Numbered from the stretch's first letter, positions 1 to 8,935 are shown. The stretch is 33,202 nucleotides of DNA from Sulfitobacter sp. (GCA_024636445.1 JAGXHE010000182.1:1-33202), one strand, 5' to 3'. The notes: generated by a model not told the origin, from the sequence alone. Program-made: numbers and translations.

Positions 1-1004
1 TCCATCACGGTCTTTTCGGCAGCCTCCCATGACACCGGCTTGGGGTCTTCCAGCGGCAGCGGCGCGTTGCGGTCCCAGACCTGCATGCGGTCCAGCCCAA
101 GCCATTTGCGCTTGAGCTCGTAATAGCGGTGGCTGAGTTTGGGATATGCGTTCACCACGGCGGTGCGCAGTGCCTCGACCACTTCGGGTTCCACATGGTT
201 ACTCAGGTGCCGACCCGTCTGCGCTGTGGGCATGCCCCGCCAGCGGTCCATGATCTCCTTTTCCTTCACTTGCGTGTTGTGCACGCGCGCGAAGGTCTTG
301 ATGTTCTTGCCGAACACGTCCGCCAGCTCTTCGGCCGCAGCCTGACGTGTTTCACGGTCGGGATCGGTCAGCAGGTTCAGCGTGCCCTCAATGGTCAGAT
401 CGTCGCCCTGTACGTTGAACTCCAGCCCGGCGATGGTCTCGTCGAACATCCGCTCCCAGGCATCGCCGACCACGCTTAGATCGTGCAGGAATTTCTCCAT
501 CTCGTCGGACAGCTGATAAGGCTTCATCGCGCGGATGCGGTCGAACACGGGCTCGTAGCGGGCCAGATCGGCGTTCTGGTGCATCAGTTTCGACAGGTGG
601 TCGTCGTCCAGGCGGTTCAGTTCCAGCGTGAAGAACACCAGCGGCGTGGTAAAGTTGGTGATCTTTTCCTGCACGTCCGACATGAACTTGGCACGCCCGC
701 CGTCGGTGGTCCGCTGGTAGTACCGCAGACCGGCATAGGACATGATGCGCCCCGCGATCTGGTTGATCTTTTCCTGACGCAGGATGCAGTCCAGCAACCC
801 TTCGGCGTCCAGAGCGGCCAGATTGTTCTCGAAATCGTGGGCAAAGCTGGCGCAGGCCTCTTCCAGCCAGTCCAGATCGCGTTTCAGCTCTGGCGCATCT
901 TCGCCTGTGTAGAGATCGTCAAGGTTCCACTCGGGCAGGTTGCCCAACGGCTTGTCGCCGCTACTGGCATTGGCGTCTTGGACAGGAAAGGGAAGCTGGA
1001 ACAT
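1..1004 (-). CDS. pepF: Oligoendopeptidase F, M3 family (N-terminal part, runs off the left edge)
   Basis: The leftward frame from ATG at 1004 reads MFQLPFPVQDANASSG and stays open to the window edge, giving about 334 residues. The segments LYTGEDAPELKRDLDWLEEA, AGRIMSYAGLRYYQ and EKEIMDRWRGMPTAQTGRHL are typical of the N-terminal helical domain of the PepF/M3 oligoendopeptidases, cytoplasmic zinc peptidases that cut short peptides. The HExxH zinc site lies in the C-terminal half, outside the window, so catalytic competence cannot be judged. An AGAGG-like ribosome-binding site precedes the ATG. The gene follows the DNA ligase gene on the same strand after 60 bases, with no obvious terminator between them. 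The ORF track lists only shadow frames here because the real frame is open-ended. Confidence 0.88.
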   Translation of the reverse strand, partial: MFQLPFPVQDANASSGDKPLGNLPEWNLDDLYTGEDAPELKRDLDWLEEACASFAHDFENNLAALDAEGLLDCILRQEKINQIAGRIMSYAGLRYYQRTTDGGRAKFMSDVQEKITNFTTPLVFFTLELNRLDDDHLSKLMHQNADLARYEPVFDRIRAMKPYQLSDEMEKFLHDLSVVGDAWERMFDETIAGLEFNVQGDDLTIEGTLNLLTDPDRETRQAAAEELADVFGKNIKTFARVHNTQVKEKEIMDRWRGMPTAQTGRHLSNHVEPEVVEALRTAVVNAYPKLSHRYYELKRKWLGLDRMQVWDRNAPLPLEDPKPVSWEAAEKTVM

Positions 1005-1064
1005 TCGTGAAACCTCTTTTTTGTGTTCGCCCATAGGTATGTGCGCGCATGGCCAAGGGCAAGG

Positions 1065-2657
1065 CTAGCCGTAGACGCGGAGCATTTCGTTTAAATCGTC
1101 CAGAGTATTCGCCTCTTGCACCGGTTTGTCCTCGCGCCAGCGCAGCATCCGAGGAAAGCGCAGTGCGACACCGGATTTGTGTCGCGGGCTGGCCTGAATG
1201 CCCTCGAAGGCGATCTCGAAGACGTGGTGCGGGGTGACCTGACGGACGGGGCCAAAGCGTTGCTGGGTGTTCTTCTTGACCCAGGAGGTGATCTTGCGAA
1301 ATTCGACGTCCGTCAGGCCGGAATAGGCCTTGGTAAACGGCACCAGATCGTTGCCGTTCCAGACCGCAAAGGTAAAGTCCGTGAACAGGTTTGCCCGCCT
1401 GCCCGCGCCGGATTGGGCATAGATCATCACCGCGTCGATGGTCAGCGGGTCCAGCTTCCATTTCCACCAGTCACCCTTTTTACGCCCCGCCAGATAGGGG
1501 CTGGCAGCGCGCTTTAGCATCAGCCCTTCAGCCTGGACATCGCGGGCGGTGGCGCGCAATGCGTGCAGCTGTGCCCAGTCGTCAAAGGCGATCTTGGGTG
1601 ACTGGATCACCGGCGTATCGGGGGGCAGATTGACGGTCAACTTCTCCAGCCGCGCGCGGCGCTCAGACAGGGGCAGGTGGCGGATATCCTTCCCGCCATC
1701 TTCCAGCAGGTCGTAGGCATATAAGATCACCGGCGCCTCGCTTAGCAGCTTCTTCGGCACCGTCTTGCGCCCGATCCGCTTTTGCAGGGCGTTGAACGAT
1801 TGTGGTGCGCCGTCCCCCCAAGCCAGCAGTTCACCGTCCAGCACCGTGCCGTCGGGCAGGAAATCGACGGCGCGGGCAAGCTCGGGAAAGCGGTCGGTCA
1901 TCAGCTCTTCGCCCCGCGACCAGACAAGATGCTGACCACCGCGCAGGATCAATTGCCCGCGTATGCCGTCCCACTTCCACTCCGCCTGCCAATCACTTGG
2001 CGAGCCTAGGTTTTCCGGTGTGTCGTCCAGCCCGTAGGCGAGGTAAAACGGATAGGGCCGTGCGGCGTCGGCCTGTGGATCATCCGCCTCGATCAGCCGG
2101 TGCCAGGTGATGCTGTCGGGCTGCCAATTGCCCATCAGCCGGTGCGCCAGTTCGGCCTCGTCACGGTCGGTGGCACGGGCCAGCGCGCGGGTCATCAGCT
2201 TTTGACTGATCCCGACGCGGAAACCACCCGTAATCAGCTTGTTGAACAAGAAACGCTGGGTGTCGGGCAACTGGTCCCACGCGTCCAGAACGAAAGCCTT
2301 GCGCGCATCGTCGTTCACATCAGAAAGGCCGCGCAAGGCATTGATCCAGTGAGACAATCTCTGGTCAGTCCGCCGTGACGGCGGGGGCAGGACAAGGGCG
2401 ATGGTTTCCGCCAGATCGCCGACGATGGGATAGCTTTCCTCGAACAGCCACAGCGGGATATCCGCACGCTCGGCTGCCCACTCGCGCAGTTTGGTCGTTG
2501 TTACCGCGCGCTTGGGTCTGCGACCCGAAAACATGGCGATGGTCCAGACGCGGTCGGGCTCGGGGGCATCGACGAAATACTCAGCCAAAGCAGTGACTTT
2601 CGCGGTGGTCTTAGTGCTTTGGTCCAGCGCATTGAAGAGTGTGGCAAAGCGGTTCAT
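1065..2657 (-). CDS. ATP-dependent DNA ligase of the cisplatin damage response family
   Basis: This is a 530-residue ATP-dependent DNA ligase. The adenylation motif KWDGIRGQ places the nucleotidyl lysine near residue 228, followed by DGTVLDGELLAW (motif III), EGLMLKR (motif IV) and WWKWKLDPLTIDAVM (motif V). An N-terminal DNA-binding domain precedes residue 200 and an OB-fold domain closes the protein. The ORF track begins 91 codons earlier, but that extension is a shadow of the next gene; ATG at 2657 (MNRFATLF) is the sensible start. It overlaps the upstream exonuclease stop in an ATGA, so the two are probably translationally coupled. In the known family this ligase works with a partner exonuclease, a DEXH helicase and the phosphoesterase PdeM in DNA-damage repair. 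Only the exonuclease is beside it here. Confidence 0.93.
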   Translation of the reverse strand: MNRFATLFNALDQSTKTTAKVTALAEYFVDAPEPDRVWTIAMFSGRRPKRAVTTTKLREWAAERADIPLWLFEESYPIVGDLAETIALVLPPPSRRTDQRLSHWINALRGLSDVNDDARKAFVLDAWDQLPDTQRFLFNKLITGGFRVGISQKLMTRALARATDRDEAELAHRLMGNWQPDSITWHRLIEADDPQADAARPYPFYLAYGLDDTPENLGSPSDWQAEWKWDGIRGQLILRGGQHLVWSRGEELMTDRFPELARAVDFLPDGTVLDGELLAWGDGAPQSFNALQKRIGRKTVPKKLLSEAPVILYAYDLLEDGGKDIRHLPLSERRARLEKLTVNLPPDTPVIQSPKIAFDDWAQLHALRATARDVQAEGLMLKRAASPYLAGRKKGDWWKWKLDPLTIDAVMIYAQSGAGRRANLFTDFTFAVWNGNDLVPFTKAYSGLTDVEFRKITSWVKKNTQQRFGPVRQVTPHHVFEIAFEGIQASPRHKSGVALRFPRMLRWREDKPVQEANTLDDLNEMLRVYG

Positions 2658-3655
2658 GCGGCGTCTTCCTCTTCGCCGCCGAACTGCGTGGGGATAACCT
2701 GCGCATTCCAGCCTGCCGAATTCAGGTAGCGCGTGAAAATTTCCGTGTAACCATGAGTGACATATATATTTTCCGCGCCCGTCTGCTCGATCGCCCACAG
2801 CAGCCCGTTCCAGTCGGCGTGGTCGGAAATGACAAACCCCCGGTCCTGCGACCGCCGCCGCCTGATGCCGCGCAATGCCATCCAGCCAGAGGCGAATCCG
2901 GTCTGCCGCGAGCCAAATTTCGCCGCCCATTTGCTGTCGGTCGCCGAGGGCGGCGCCAGCAGCAGGGCACGCGGATGCGCCTTGGGATCAACCTCGGCGG
3001 TCGCGTGCACGGTCTCGGGCAGGCGCAGCCCCTGACCCCGCAGGATGGCGTTCGTGTTCTCGATGGCGGTGTGGCACAGGATCGGGCCGATGGCAGGGTC
3101 CAGCATCGACAAGAGCCGCTGCGCCTTGCCCAGGGCATAGGCGCCCAGCACTGCCGTCTGCCCCGCATCCGCACAGGCGGCCCACCATGCGTTCAGATCG
3201 GCGGCAACCTCGGCCTGCGGCTTCCAGCGGAACACCGGCAGGCCGAAGGTGCTTTCGGTGATGAAATGATGACACTTCACAGGCTCGAAAGCCGTCGAAA
3301 GCCCGTCGTCGACAACCTTGTAATCGCCAGAGGCCACCCAGACCTCGCCGCCGTGTTCCACGCGGATCTGCGCCGATCCCGGCACGTGTCCCGCGGGGTG
3401 GAACGACACCGACACGCCGCCGATATCGCGCACCTCGCCGTAGCGGATCGTCTCAAGGGGGATATCGCCCAGCCGGTGCCGCATCACCGGCGCGGCCAGA
3501 TCGGTGGCCAGATAGTGTCCCATGCCCCAACGCGCATGGTCTGCATGTCCGTGCGTGATCAGGGCACGGTCCACAGGCCGCCACGGATCGATATGGAAAT
3601 CGCCCCGTGCGCAGTAGATGCCGTGTTCGGTGAATGTCAGAAGCGGGTCAGCCAT
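2654..3655 (-). CDS. Ligase-associated DNA damage response exonuclease (metallo-beta-lactamase fold)
   Basis: A 333-residue metallo-beta-lactamase-fold nuclease. The metal-binding motif HGHADH lies at residues 35-40, a second histidine motif is seen in HPAGHVPGSAQI, and SGDYK supplies a likely acidic metal ligand. The beta-CASP-like second half holds ITESTFGLPVF and later VISDHADWNGL. These match the exonuclease encoded beside the cisplatin-response ATP-dependent ligase in many alphaproteobacteria, thought to process DNA ends before ligation. I chose ATG at 3655 (MADPLLTF) over the TTG three codons upstream because an AGG lies about 12 bases before the ATG and the TTG has no usable site. Its TGA overlaps the ligase ATG by four bases. 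Confidence 0.9.
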   Translation of the reverse strand: MADPLLTFTEHGIYCARGDFHIDPWRPVDRALITHGHADHARWGMGHYLATDLAAPVMRHRLGDIPLETIRYGEVRDIGGVSVSFHPAGHVPGSAQIRVEHGGEVWVASGDYKVVDDGLSTAFEPVKCHHFITESTFGLPVFRWKPQAEVAADLNAWWAACADAGQTAVLGAYALGKAQRLLSMLDPAIGPILCHTAIENTNAILRGQGLRLPETVHATAEVDPKAHPRALLLAPPSATDSKWAAKFGSRQTGFASGWMALRGIRRRRSQDRGFVISDHADWNGLLWAIEQTGAENIYVTHGYTEIFTRYLNSAGWNAQVIPTQFGGEEEDAA

Positions 3656-3687
3656 GCTTGCCAACCTAGCACGCCGCGATAAGGTTC

Positions 3688-4629
3688 CTAGACCGCAGCA
3701 AGGAAGGTTTGCACCATCTGATCGAAGATCGGGCCGCGTTTGGCCGGTCCCTCCATCAGCACCTCATGCTCGCCGTTCTCGACCATGATCAGATCGCCCT
3801 TGGGCCACTTCTCCATGCGCTGGATCACACGGTCGGTGTGCACGATCCGCTCGTTGGTGCCCATGAAGGCGATGCAGGGCAGGTCAGGCGACGCCATCCG
3901 CGACAACGTTTGGGTTTCCAACAGCGCTTCGCGCAGCCAGGTGATGCTGGGCCCGCCAAGTGCCAGATCAGGGTGCGCGTTCAGCTGGTCCACCATCATG
4001 TCCCACATTTCGCGGTCGCGGGTCAGCAGGTTGTCCTCGAACGGGTCGGACATGACATAGGACGCCAGTTTGGTGCCGGGGGGCAGGCGGTGGCCTTGGC
4101 CCAAACGTGGCATGACCTGCGACAGCGTCCACGCCACGGGTCGCAGATGACCCGCAATGCGAATGCCCCACATCGGGCCGGTAAAGGCCGCGGCCTTGAC
4201 TGCAATGTCCCCGTAGAGCGATCGCAGACCGATGCAGCCGCCCATTGAATGACCCAGCAGGAACCACGGCTGCGGCAGCTCCATTTCGCGGGCCAAGGCG
4301 ACCATGCAGGCCACATCCTTCTGATAATCAAGGAAATCGAGCACATGTCCGGTGCGGACTTCGTCCAGCATCCGGTCGGCCAGCCCCTGACCACGCCAGT
4401 CGATGGTGACCGTGGCCAGCCCCCGCGCCGCCAATTCGCTGGCGGCAGGCGCGTATTTTTCGACATATTCGGTGCGCCCCGGGAACAGCAGAACGGTGCC
4501 TTTGGGCGCCTTGGCGTTCCAATGGGCGATCCGAACCCGCAACCCGTCCGACGTGGTGGCCCAATGGGCCTGCCCCCCCGGCGGACCGGGGCAGCGATCG
4601 AGGAACAAGGGTGCGGGTTCGAACGGCAT
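3688..4629 (-). CDS. Alpha/beta hydrolase, lysophospholipase-like (PldB type)
   Basis: A 313-residue alpha/beta hydrolase. The nucleophile elbow is GHSMGG (serine near residue 126), preceded by the oxyanion region LFPGRTEYVEKY and the strand TIDWRGQGLADR; the catalytic histidine is probably in ENGEHEVLME near the C-terminus. The layout resembles lysophospholipase L2 and monoglyceride lipase-like enzymes, so a lipid ester substrate is plausible but not shown. No signal peptide is evident, suggesting a cytoplasmic enzyme. Its ATG shares one base with the stop of the upstream SCP2 gene (TGATG), and the exonuclease gene starts 32 bases downstream on the same strand. The four leftward genes may be one transcription unit. 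Confidence 0.87.
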   Translation of the reverse strand: MPFEPAPLFLDRCPGPPGGQAHWATTSDGLRVRIAHWNAKAPKGTVLLFPGRTEYVEKYAPAASELAARGLATVTIDWRGQGLADRMLDEVRTGHVLDFLDYQKDVACMVALAREMELPQPWFLLGHSMGGCIGLRSLYGDIAVKAAAFTGPMWGIRIAGHLRPVAWTLSQVMPRLGQGHRLPPGTKLASYVMSDPFEDNLLTRDREMWDMMVDQLNAHPDLALGGPSITWLREALLETQTLSRMASPDLPCIAFMGTNERIVHTDRVIQRMEKWPKGDLIMVENGEHEVLMEGPAKRGPIFDQMVQTFLAAV

Positions 4630-4919
4630 CAGCTCAGAGCCGAGGCCAGTTTCATCGCCATGCCCATGTCGCCATCGACTTTCAGCTTGCCGGTCATGAA
4701 CGCGGATGTGGGGTTGGTGTCGCCGTTGATGATGCCCTGAAAGGTTTCCGCATCGGCGGTCAGCGTCACATCGGCCTCTTCGTCACCTGCGTGGGCGCCG
4801 TCGCTGTCGATCACGACCGATCCTTCGCCTTCGATGTCGAATTTAGCGGTGCCGGAAAAGTTCTGGCCCTGCATCTTTTCGTTCAGAACTTTTACCGCTT
4901 CTTGAACCACATCACTCAT
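4629..4919 (-). CDS. SCP2 sterol-binding domain protein
   Basis: A 96-residue protein that is one SCP2 domain from end to end. The patterns GTAKFDIEGEGSVVID, ADVTLTADAETFQGIINGD and SAFMTGKLKVDGDMGMAMKL are diagnostic. SCP2 domains bind hydrophobic ligands such as fatty acyl chains in a small cytoplasmic pocket; the ligand here is unknown. The one-base overlap with the alpha/beta hydrolase suggests the two are translated together, and a lipid-handling pairing is a reasonable inference. A ribosome-binding site (AAGGG) lies just before the ATG. The gene is divergent from the TPR gene, and the 76 bases between them should hold both promoters. Confidence 0.92.
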   Translation of the reverse strand: MSDVVQEAVKVLNEKMQGQNFSGTAKFDIEGEGSVVIDSDGAHAGDEEADVTLTADAETFQGIINGDTNPTSAFMTGKLKVDGDMGMAMKLASALS

Positions 4920-4995
4920 CTGTCATGCCCTTTTTGTCGATTGCTGCCGCCGAAGTCTGGATTTGCCCGGCCAAGCTGTTACATTCTCCGTTGTT

Positions 4996-5553
4996 ATGGG
5001 CATCAAACACATCCTTCGCTACCCTATCGTCGCGGCAATCTTGCTGACAGTGGGGAATACCTTACCTGCCGCAGCACAGGGGGATGTTCCCGCCTTACTG
5101 GAGCAGTTGCAGAGCGCCGAGCCGGGTCAGGCCGCGCAGATCGAGCGCGAGCTCGAGCGGACATGGGCGCAATCGGGATCGGTTGCGATGAACATGCTGT
5201 TGGAGCGCGGTCGCAAGTCCATGGAAGAGCAGGATTTCCCCACGGCCATCGACCATTTTACGGCGCTGACCGACCACGCGCCGACCTTTGCCGAAGGCTA
5301 CCATGCGCGCGCCATGGCCTATTACCAGTCGGGCCGTTACGGCCCCGCGCTGGATGATCTGTGGCAGGCGCTGGCGCTGAACCCCGACAACTACAATGCG
5401 ATCTTTGGTTTGGGGATGATGTTGCTTCAGTTTGAAGATACCGTCGGGGCCGGACAGGCATTTTCCCGCGTTCTTGAGTTGAATCCCGGACATGAAAGCG
5501 CAAAGGATGCGCTGAAGCGTCTTGAGGCGGACGGAATCGGCCGCTCGCTGTAA
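4996..5553 (+). CDS. Exported tetratricopeptide repeat protein
   Basis: A 185-residue protein starting at ATG 4996 (MGIKHILRYP). The first 28 residues form a signal peptide with a hydrophobic core (VAAILLTVG) and a likely cleavage after AAA in PAAAQGD, so it is probably periplasmic. The rest contains two to three TPR units: FPTAIDHFTALTDHAPTFAEGYHARAMAYYQSG, then YGPALDDLWQALALNPDNYNAIFGLG, then DTVGAGQAFSRVLELNPGHESAKDAL. TPR units mediate protein contacts; the partner is unknown. The ORF track begins at an upstream TTG, which would bury the signal peptide. The helicase gene starts 22 bases downstream on the same strand, so co-transcription is possible. Confidence 0.85.
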   Translation: MGIKHILRYPIVAAILLTVGNTLPAAAQGDVPALLEQLQSAEPGQAAQIERELERTWAQSGSVAMNMLLERGRKSMEEQDFPTAIDHFTALTDHAPTFAEGYHARAMAYYQSGRYGPALDDLWQALALNPDNYNAIFGLGMMLLQFEDTVGAGQAFSRVLELNPGHESAKDALKRLEADGIGRSL

Positions 5554-5575
5554 GCTTGGATCGGGGATCGTAACC

Positions 5576-8539
5576 GTGGCACAAGACAGCCGCGTCGTGG
5601 CCGTATTGGGCCCGACGAACACGGGTAAAACCACCTATGCCATCGAACGGATGCTGGCCTATCGCACAGGCGTGATCGGCCTGCCGCTGCGTCTGCTTGC
5701 GCGCGAGGTCTACGACCGCGTCGTCGCCCTGCGCGGCCCGTCGGTGGTGGCACTGGTCACCGGCGAAGAACGTATCGTGCCGCCGCGCACGCAATACTGG
5801 ATCTGCACGGTCGAGGCGATGCCCGAGGGCATGGGCTGTGATTTCCTGGCCGTCGACGAAATCCAGCTCTGTGCCGATCCCGAGCGGGGCCATGTTTTCA
5901 CCGACCGGCTGCTGCGCGCACGCGGGCAGCACGAGACGCTGTTTCTGGGTGCAGCCACCATGCGCGGGCCGATCTCCGCACTGGTTCCGCATGTGCAGTG
6001 GATGTCGCGCGAGCGGATGTCCGATCTGACCTATGCGGGCGAGAAAAAGATCAGCCGGATGCGACCCCGTTCCGCCATCGTCGGCTTCTCGGTTGAAAAC
6101 GTCTATGCCATCGCTGAACTGCTCCGCCGTACCAAGGGCGGGGCGGCTGTGGTCATGGGCGCGCTCAGCCCACGCACCCGCAATGCGCAGGTCGAGATGT
6201 ACCAGTCGGGCGAGGTGGACTATCTGGTGGCGACCGATGCCATCGGCATGGGGCTGAATCTTGATGTGGATCACGTGGCCTTTTCCAGCCTGTCGAAATT
6301 CGATGGGCGGCGGATGCGCCCGCTGGCTCCGAACGAGCTGGCGCAGATCGCGGGGCGTGCGGGTCGCGGGCAGAAAAACGGCAGTTTCGGCGTCACCGGC
6401 GATGCGCCGCCGCTGGACCCCGGCGTGGCTCAGGCGATCATGGACCACCGGTTTACGCCGCTCACCAAACTGAACTGGCGCAACCACGCGCTCAAATTTG
6501 CAACAATCGATACGCTGATGCGCAGCCTCGAGGCGCCCCCCGACCACGAAGTGCTGGTGCGCGCCCGAGAATCGGATGATCTGAAAACCTTGCGCTCTCT
6601 GGCGCAGGTCGACGAGGTTTTTGCCCGCGCCAGTGACACGGCGTCGGTGAAATTACTGTGGGATGTCTGCAGGATACCCGATTTTCGCGGGATCAGCCAT
6701 CAAGAGCACGCCAGCCAGTGCGAGACGATTTTCAACTACCTCCACCAGGGCGGTGTGATCCCCGATGACTGGCTTTCTCGACAAATTCGCAGAATCGATC
6801 GAACCGATGGGGACATTGATGCGTTGTCTAAACGTCTTGCGTTCATACGAACGTGGACCTACGTGGCGCAGCGGCAGGGTTGGACAAGTGATCTTAGCCA
6901 TTGGCGCGATGAGACGCGGCATGTAGAAGACAGGCTGTCGGATGCGCTTCACAGCGCGCTGACGAAACGATTTGTAGATCGGCGCACCAGTGTACTGTTG
7001 CGGCGACTGGGCCAGAAGGAGGCCATTGTGGCCGATGTAAATGACGCCGGTGAGGTGACTGTCGAGGGTGAATTCGTGGGCAAGCTGGAAGGCTTCCGCT
7101 TCACTCAGGATAAGGGCGCGGGTGCCGCCGAAACAAAGACCATCAAGACGGCTGCCTTGCAGGCGCTTGCACCGCATTTCCACCTTCGGGCGGATCGTTT
7201 CTATAACGCTCCCGATACCGAGATCGACTATACCGAACAGGGCGGCCTCATGTGGGGCTCGACCGCTGTGGGCAAACTCGTGGCCGGGTCCGACCCGCTC
7301 AAACCGCAGGTCGAAGCATTCGTCGATGATGTTGCCGGTCAGGATGTGATCGACAAGGTCAAGCGCCGCTTGCAGCACTTTATTGACCGCAAGGTCGCCG
7401 CGCTGTTTGAACCCCTTTTGAACCTGTCGAAAGACGAGGCGCTGACCGGGCTTGCCCGCGGCTTTGCCTTCCAGATGGTCGAGAATTTCGGGGTAGTGCC
7501 GCGCGGCAAGGTCGCCGACGACGTCAAGTCGCTGGATCAGGAGGCGCGCGGGCCTCTGCGCAAACACGGCATCCGCTTTGGGCAGTTCACCATTTTCCTG
7601 CCGTTGCTGCTTAAACCCGCGCCGACCCGTCTGCGTCTGGTGTTGTGGTCGCTTTCCAAGGGCTTGGATGACTTTCCCGAAGCACCGCCTCCCGGTCTGG
7701 TCACCATCCCGGCACCCCTTGGTGCGCCCGAGGGGGCCGACACCATGGCGGGCTACCGTCTCGCAGGCACACGGGCGATCCGCATCGACATGCTGGAACG
7801 TCTGGCCGACATGCTGCGCGCGGAAGACAGCCGTGGCGGGTTCGAGGCCAAGGCGGATATGCTGTCGATCACCGGCATGACGCTCGAGCAGTTCGCCGAC
7901 CTGATGCAGGGTCTGGGCTACAAGGCCGAGATGGGCGAGCGTGAAAAGGTCAAGGCGGTAGATGCCGTCGTGACCACCGACGCAGGCCAGACTGTCGCCG
8001 ACGTGCCGGTAATGGACGCCGCCGAAGATGTTGTGCCGACGGCTGCGGTGGGTACGGAACCCGAAGCGGCTGCCGCCGACACCCCGGATGACATCCTGGA
8101 CGAAGTGGCCGCCATCGACGACGAAGGCATCGCCCCGATCGCCGAAGAACCGGTTGAAGCAGCCGAGGTCAGCGACCACATCCCCGAGGCCAGCGAAACC
8201 GAAGTACCGGTGGGCAAGGCCGCCGACGCCGAAGTGGCAGGTCCCGAGCTGGAGTCCTTCTATACCTTCACATGGGCACGCCCCGCACGCGGTGGCGGCA
8301 ACGCCCGTCAGGGCGGCGGACGTGCTGCTGGCAAGGGTCAAGGTCAGGGCCAAGGTCAAAATGAGGGCCGCAGCGAGGGCAGGGGCAAACCCCGTGGCAA
8401 ACAGGGCGGTGGCCCGCGCAAGGGTGGCAAACCGCAAGGTGGCCAGAACTTCAGCGCGCGCCCTCCCAAGCAGGAAAAGCCCATCGACCCGGACAATCCC
8501 TTTGCCGCAGCCCTGATGGGTCTGAAGGATAACAAATAA
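5576..8539 (+). CDS. Suv3-like superfamily 2 RNA helicase with glycine/arginine-rich tail
   Basis: About 987 residues from GTG at 5576 (MAQDSRVVAV); the ORF-track start at 5522 is a TTG inside the TPR gene. Walker A is GPTNTGKTT (residues 12-20), Walker B is DEIQ (about 95-98), and motifs V and VI are AIGMGLNLDVDHVAF and QIAGRAGRG. DEIQ is the form found in the Suv3/SUPV3L1 helicases, the RNA-unwinding partners of mitochondrial RNA degradation. The middle third is helical and unassigned. After about residue 800 comes an acidic alanine-rich linker, then a Gly/Arg/Gln/Lys-rich segment (GQGQGQGQNEGRSEGRGKPR) and a terminal DPDNPFAAALMGL. The tail probably binds RNA or a partner. An S4 RNA-binding gene follows with no gap. 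Database labels of disulfide oxidoreductase for such proteins have no support in the sequence. Confidence 0.9.
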   Translation: MAQDSRVVAVLGPTNTGKTTYAIERMLAYRTGVIGLPLRLLAREVYDRVVALRGPSVVALVTGEERIVPPRTQYWICTVEAMPEGMGCDFLAVDEIQLCADPERGHVFTDRLLRARGQHETLFLGAATMRGPISALVPHVQWMSRERMSDLTYAGEKKISRMRPRSAIVGFSVENVYAIAELLRRTKGGAAVVMGALSPRTRNAQVEMYQSGEVDYLVATDAIGMGLNLDVDHVAFSSLSKFDGRRMRPLAPNELAQIAGRAGRGQKNGSFGVTGDAPPLDPGVAQAIMDHRFTPLTKLNWRNHALKFATIDTLMRSLEAPPDHEVLVRARESDDLKTLRSLAQVDEVFARASDTASVKLLWDVCRIPDFRGISHQEHASQCETIFNYLHQGGVIPDDWLSRQIRRIDRTDGDIDALSKRLAFIRTWTYVAQRQGWTSDLSHWRDETRHVEDRLSDALHSALTKRFVDRRTSVLLRRLGQKEAIVADVNDAGEVTVEGEFVGKLEGFRFTQDKGAGAAETKTIKTAALQALAPHFHLRADRFYNAPDTEIDYTEQGGLMWGSTAVGKLVAGSDPLKPQVEAFVDDVAGQDVIDKVKRRLQHFIDRKVAALFEPLLNLSKDEALTGLARGFAFQMVENFGVVPRGKVADDVKSLDQEARGPLRKHGIRFGQFTIFLPLLLKPAPTRLRLVLWSLSKGLDDFPEAPPPGLVTIPAPLGAPEGADTMAGYRLAGTRAIRIDMLERLADMLRAEDSRGGFEAKADMLSITGMTLEQFADLMQGLGYKAEMGEREKVKAVDAVVTTDAGQTVADVPVMDAAEDVVPTAAVGTEPEAAAADTPDDILDEVAAIDDEGIAPIAEEPVEAAEVSDHIPEASETEVPVGKAADAEVAGPELESFYTFTWARPARGGGNARQGGGRAAGKGQGQGQGQNEGRSEGRGKPRGKQGGGPRKGGKPQGGQNFSARPPKQEKPIDPDNPFAAALMGLKDNK

Positions 8540-8935
8540 GTGACCACAGCCGATGCGCCTGCCGGAAAATTACGGTTGGACAAATGGCTGTGGTTCGCCC
8601 GCTTCTTCAAAACCAGATCGCTGGCGGCCACACGCGTGGCTGCCGGTGATGTCCGCGTAAACGGCGACCGTGTGACCAAGCGCGCCACGAATATAGCACC
8701 CGGTGACACGCTGACCTTCGCCCAGGGCGACATCGTGCGTGTGATCCGTGTCTTGGGGATAGGCACACGGCGCGGTCCGGCCACCGAGGCGCAAGAACTC
8801 TATGATGATCTGACGCCACCACCGCCACCCCCCGAGGACAAACCGCCTGAAAATCCCGCCTACGAGGGAAAAGGTCGTCCGACAAAGCGCGATCGACGCA
8901 AAGCCGACCTTTCGCGGGCGCGACATCTTGAATGA
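8540..8935 (+). CDS. S4-domain RNA-binding protein (Hsp15-like)
   Basis: A 131-residue protein starting with GTG directly after the helicase stop (TAAGTG). Residues about 10-60, LRLDKWLWFARFFKTRSLAATRVAAGDVRVNG, form an S4 domain close to Hsp15 (HslR), a ribosome-associated factor that binds 50S subunits with stalled nascent chains. The C-terminus is a proline run (TPPPPPPEDKPPENP) followed by a basic segment (KGRPTKRDRRKADLSRARHLE), as in other Hsp15-like proteins. Zero spacing to the helicase implies translational coupling and a shared role in RNA or ribosome metabolism, which is inference. The start is set by the junction; no other in-frame start fits better. Confidence 0.9.
   Translation: MTTADAPAGKLRLDKWLWFARFFKTRSLAATRVAAGDVRVNGDRVTKRATNIAPGDTLTFAQGDIVRVIRVLGIGTRRGPATEAQELYDDLTPPPPPPEDKPPENPAYEGKGRPTKRDRRKADLSRARHLE

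Noticed and set aside
6653-8437. 594-residue leftward ORF opposite the Suv3-like helicase
   Set aside because: Shadow frame caused by high GC and codon bias; its composition is unlike a real protein and the rightward frame has clear helicase motifs.
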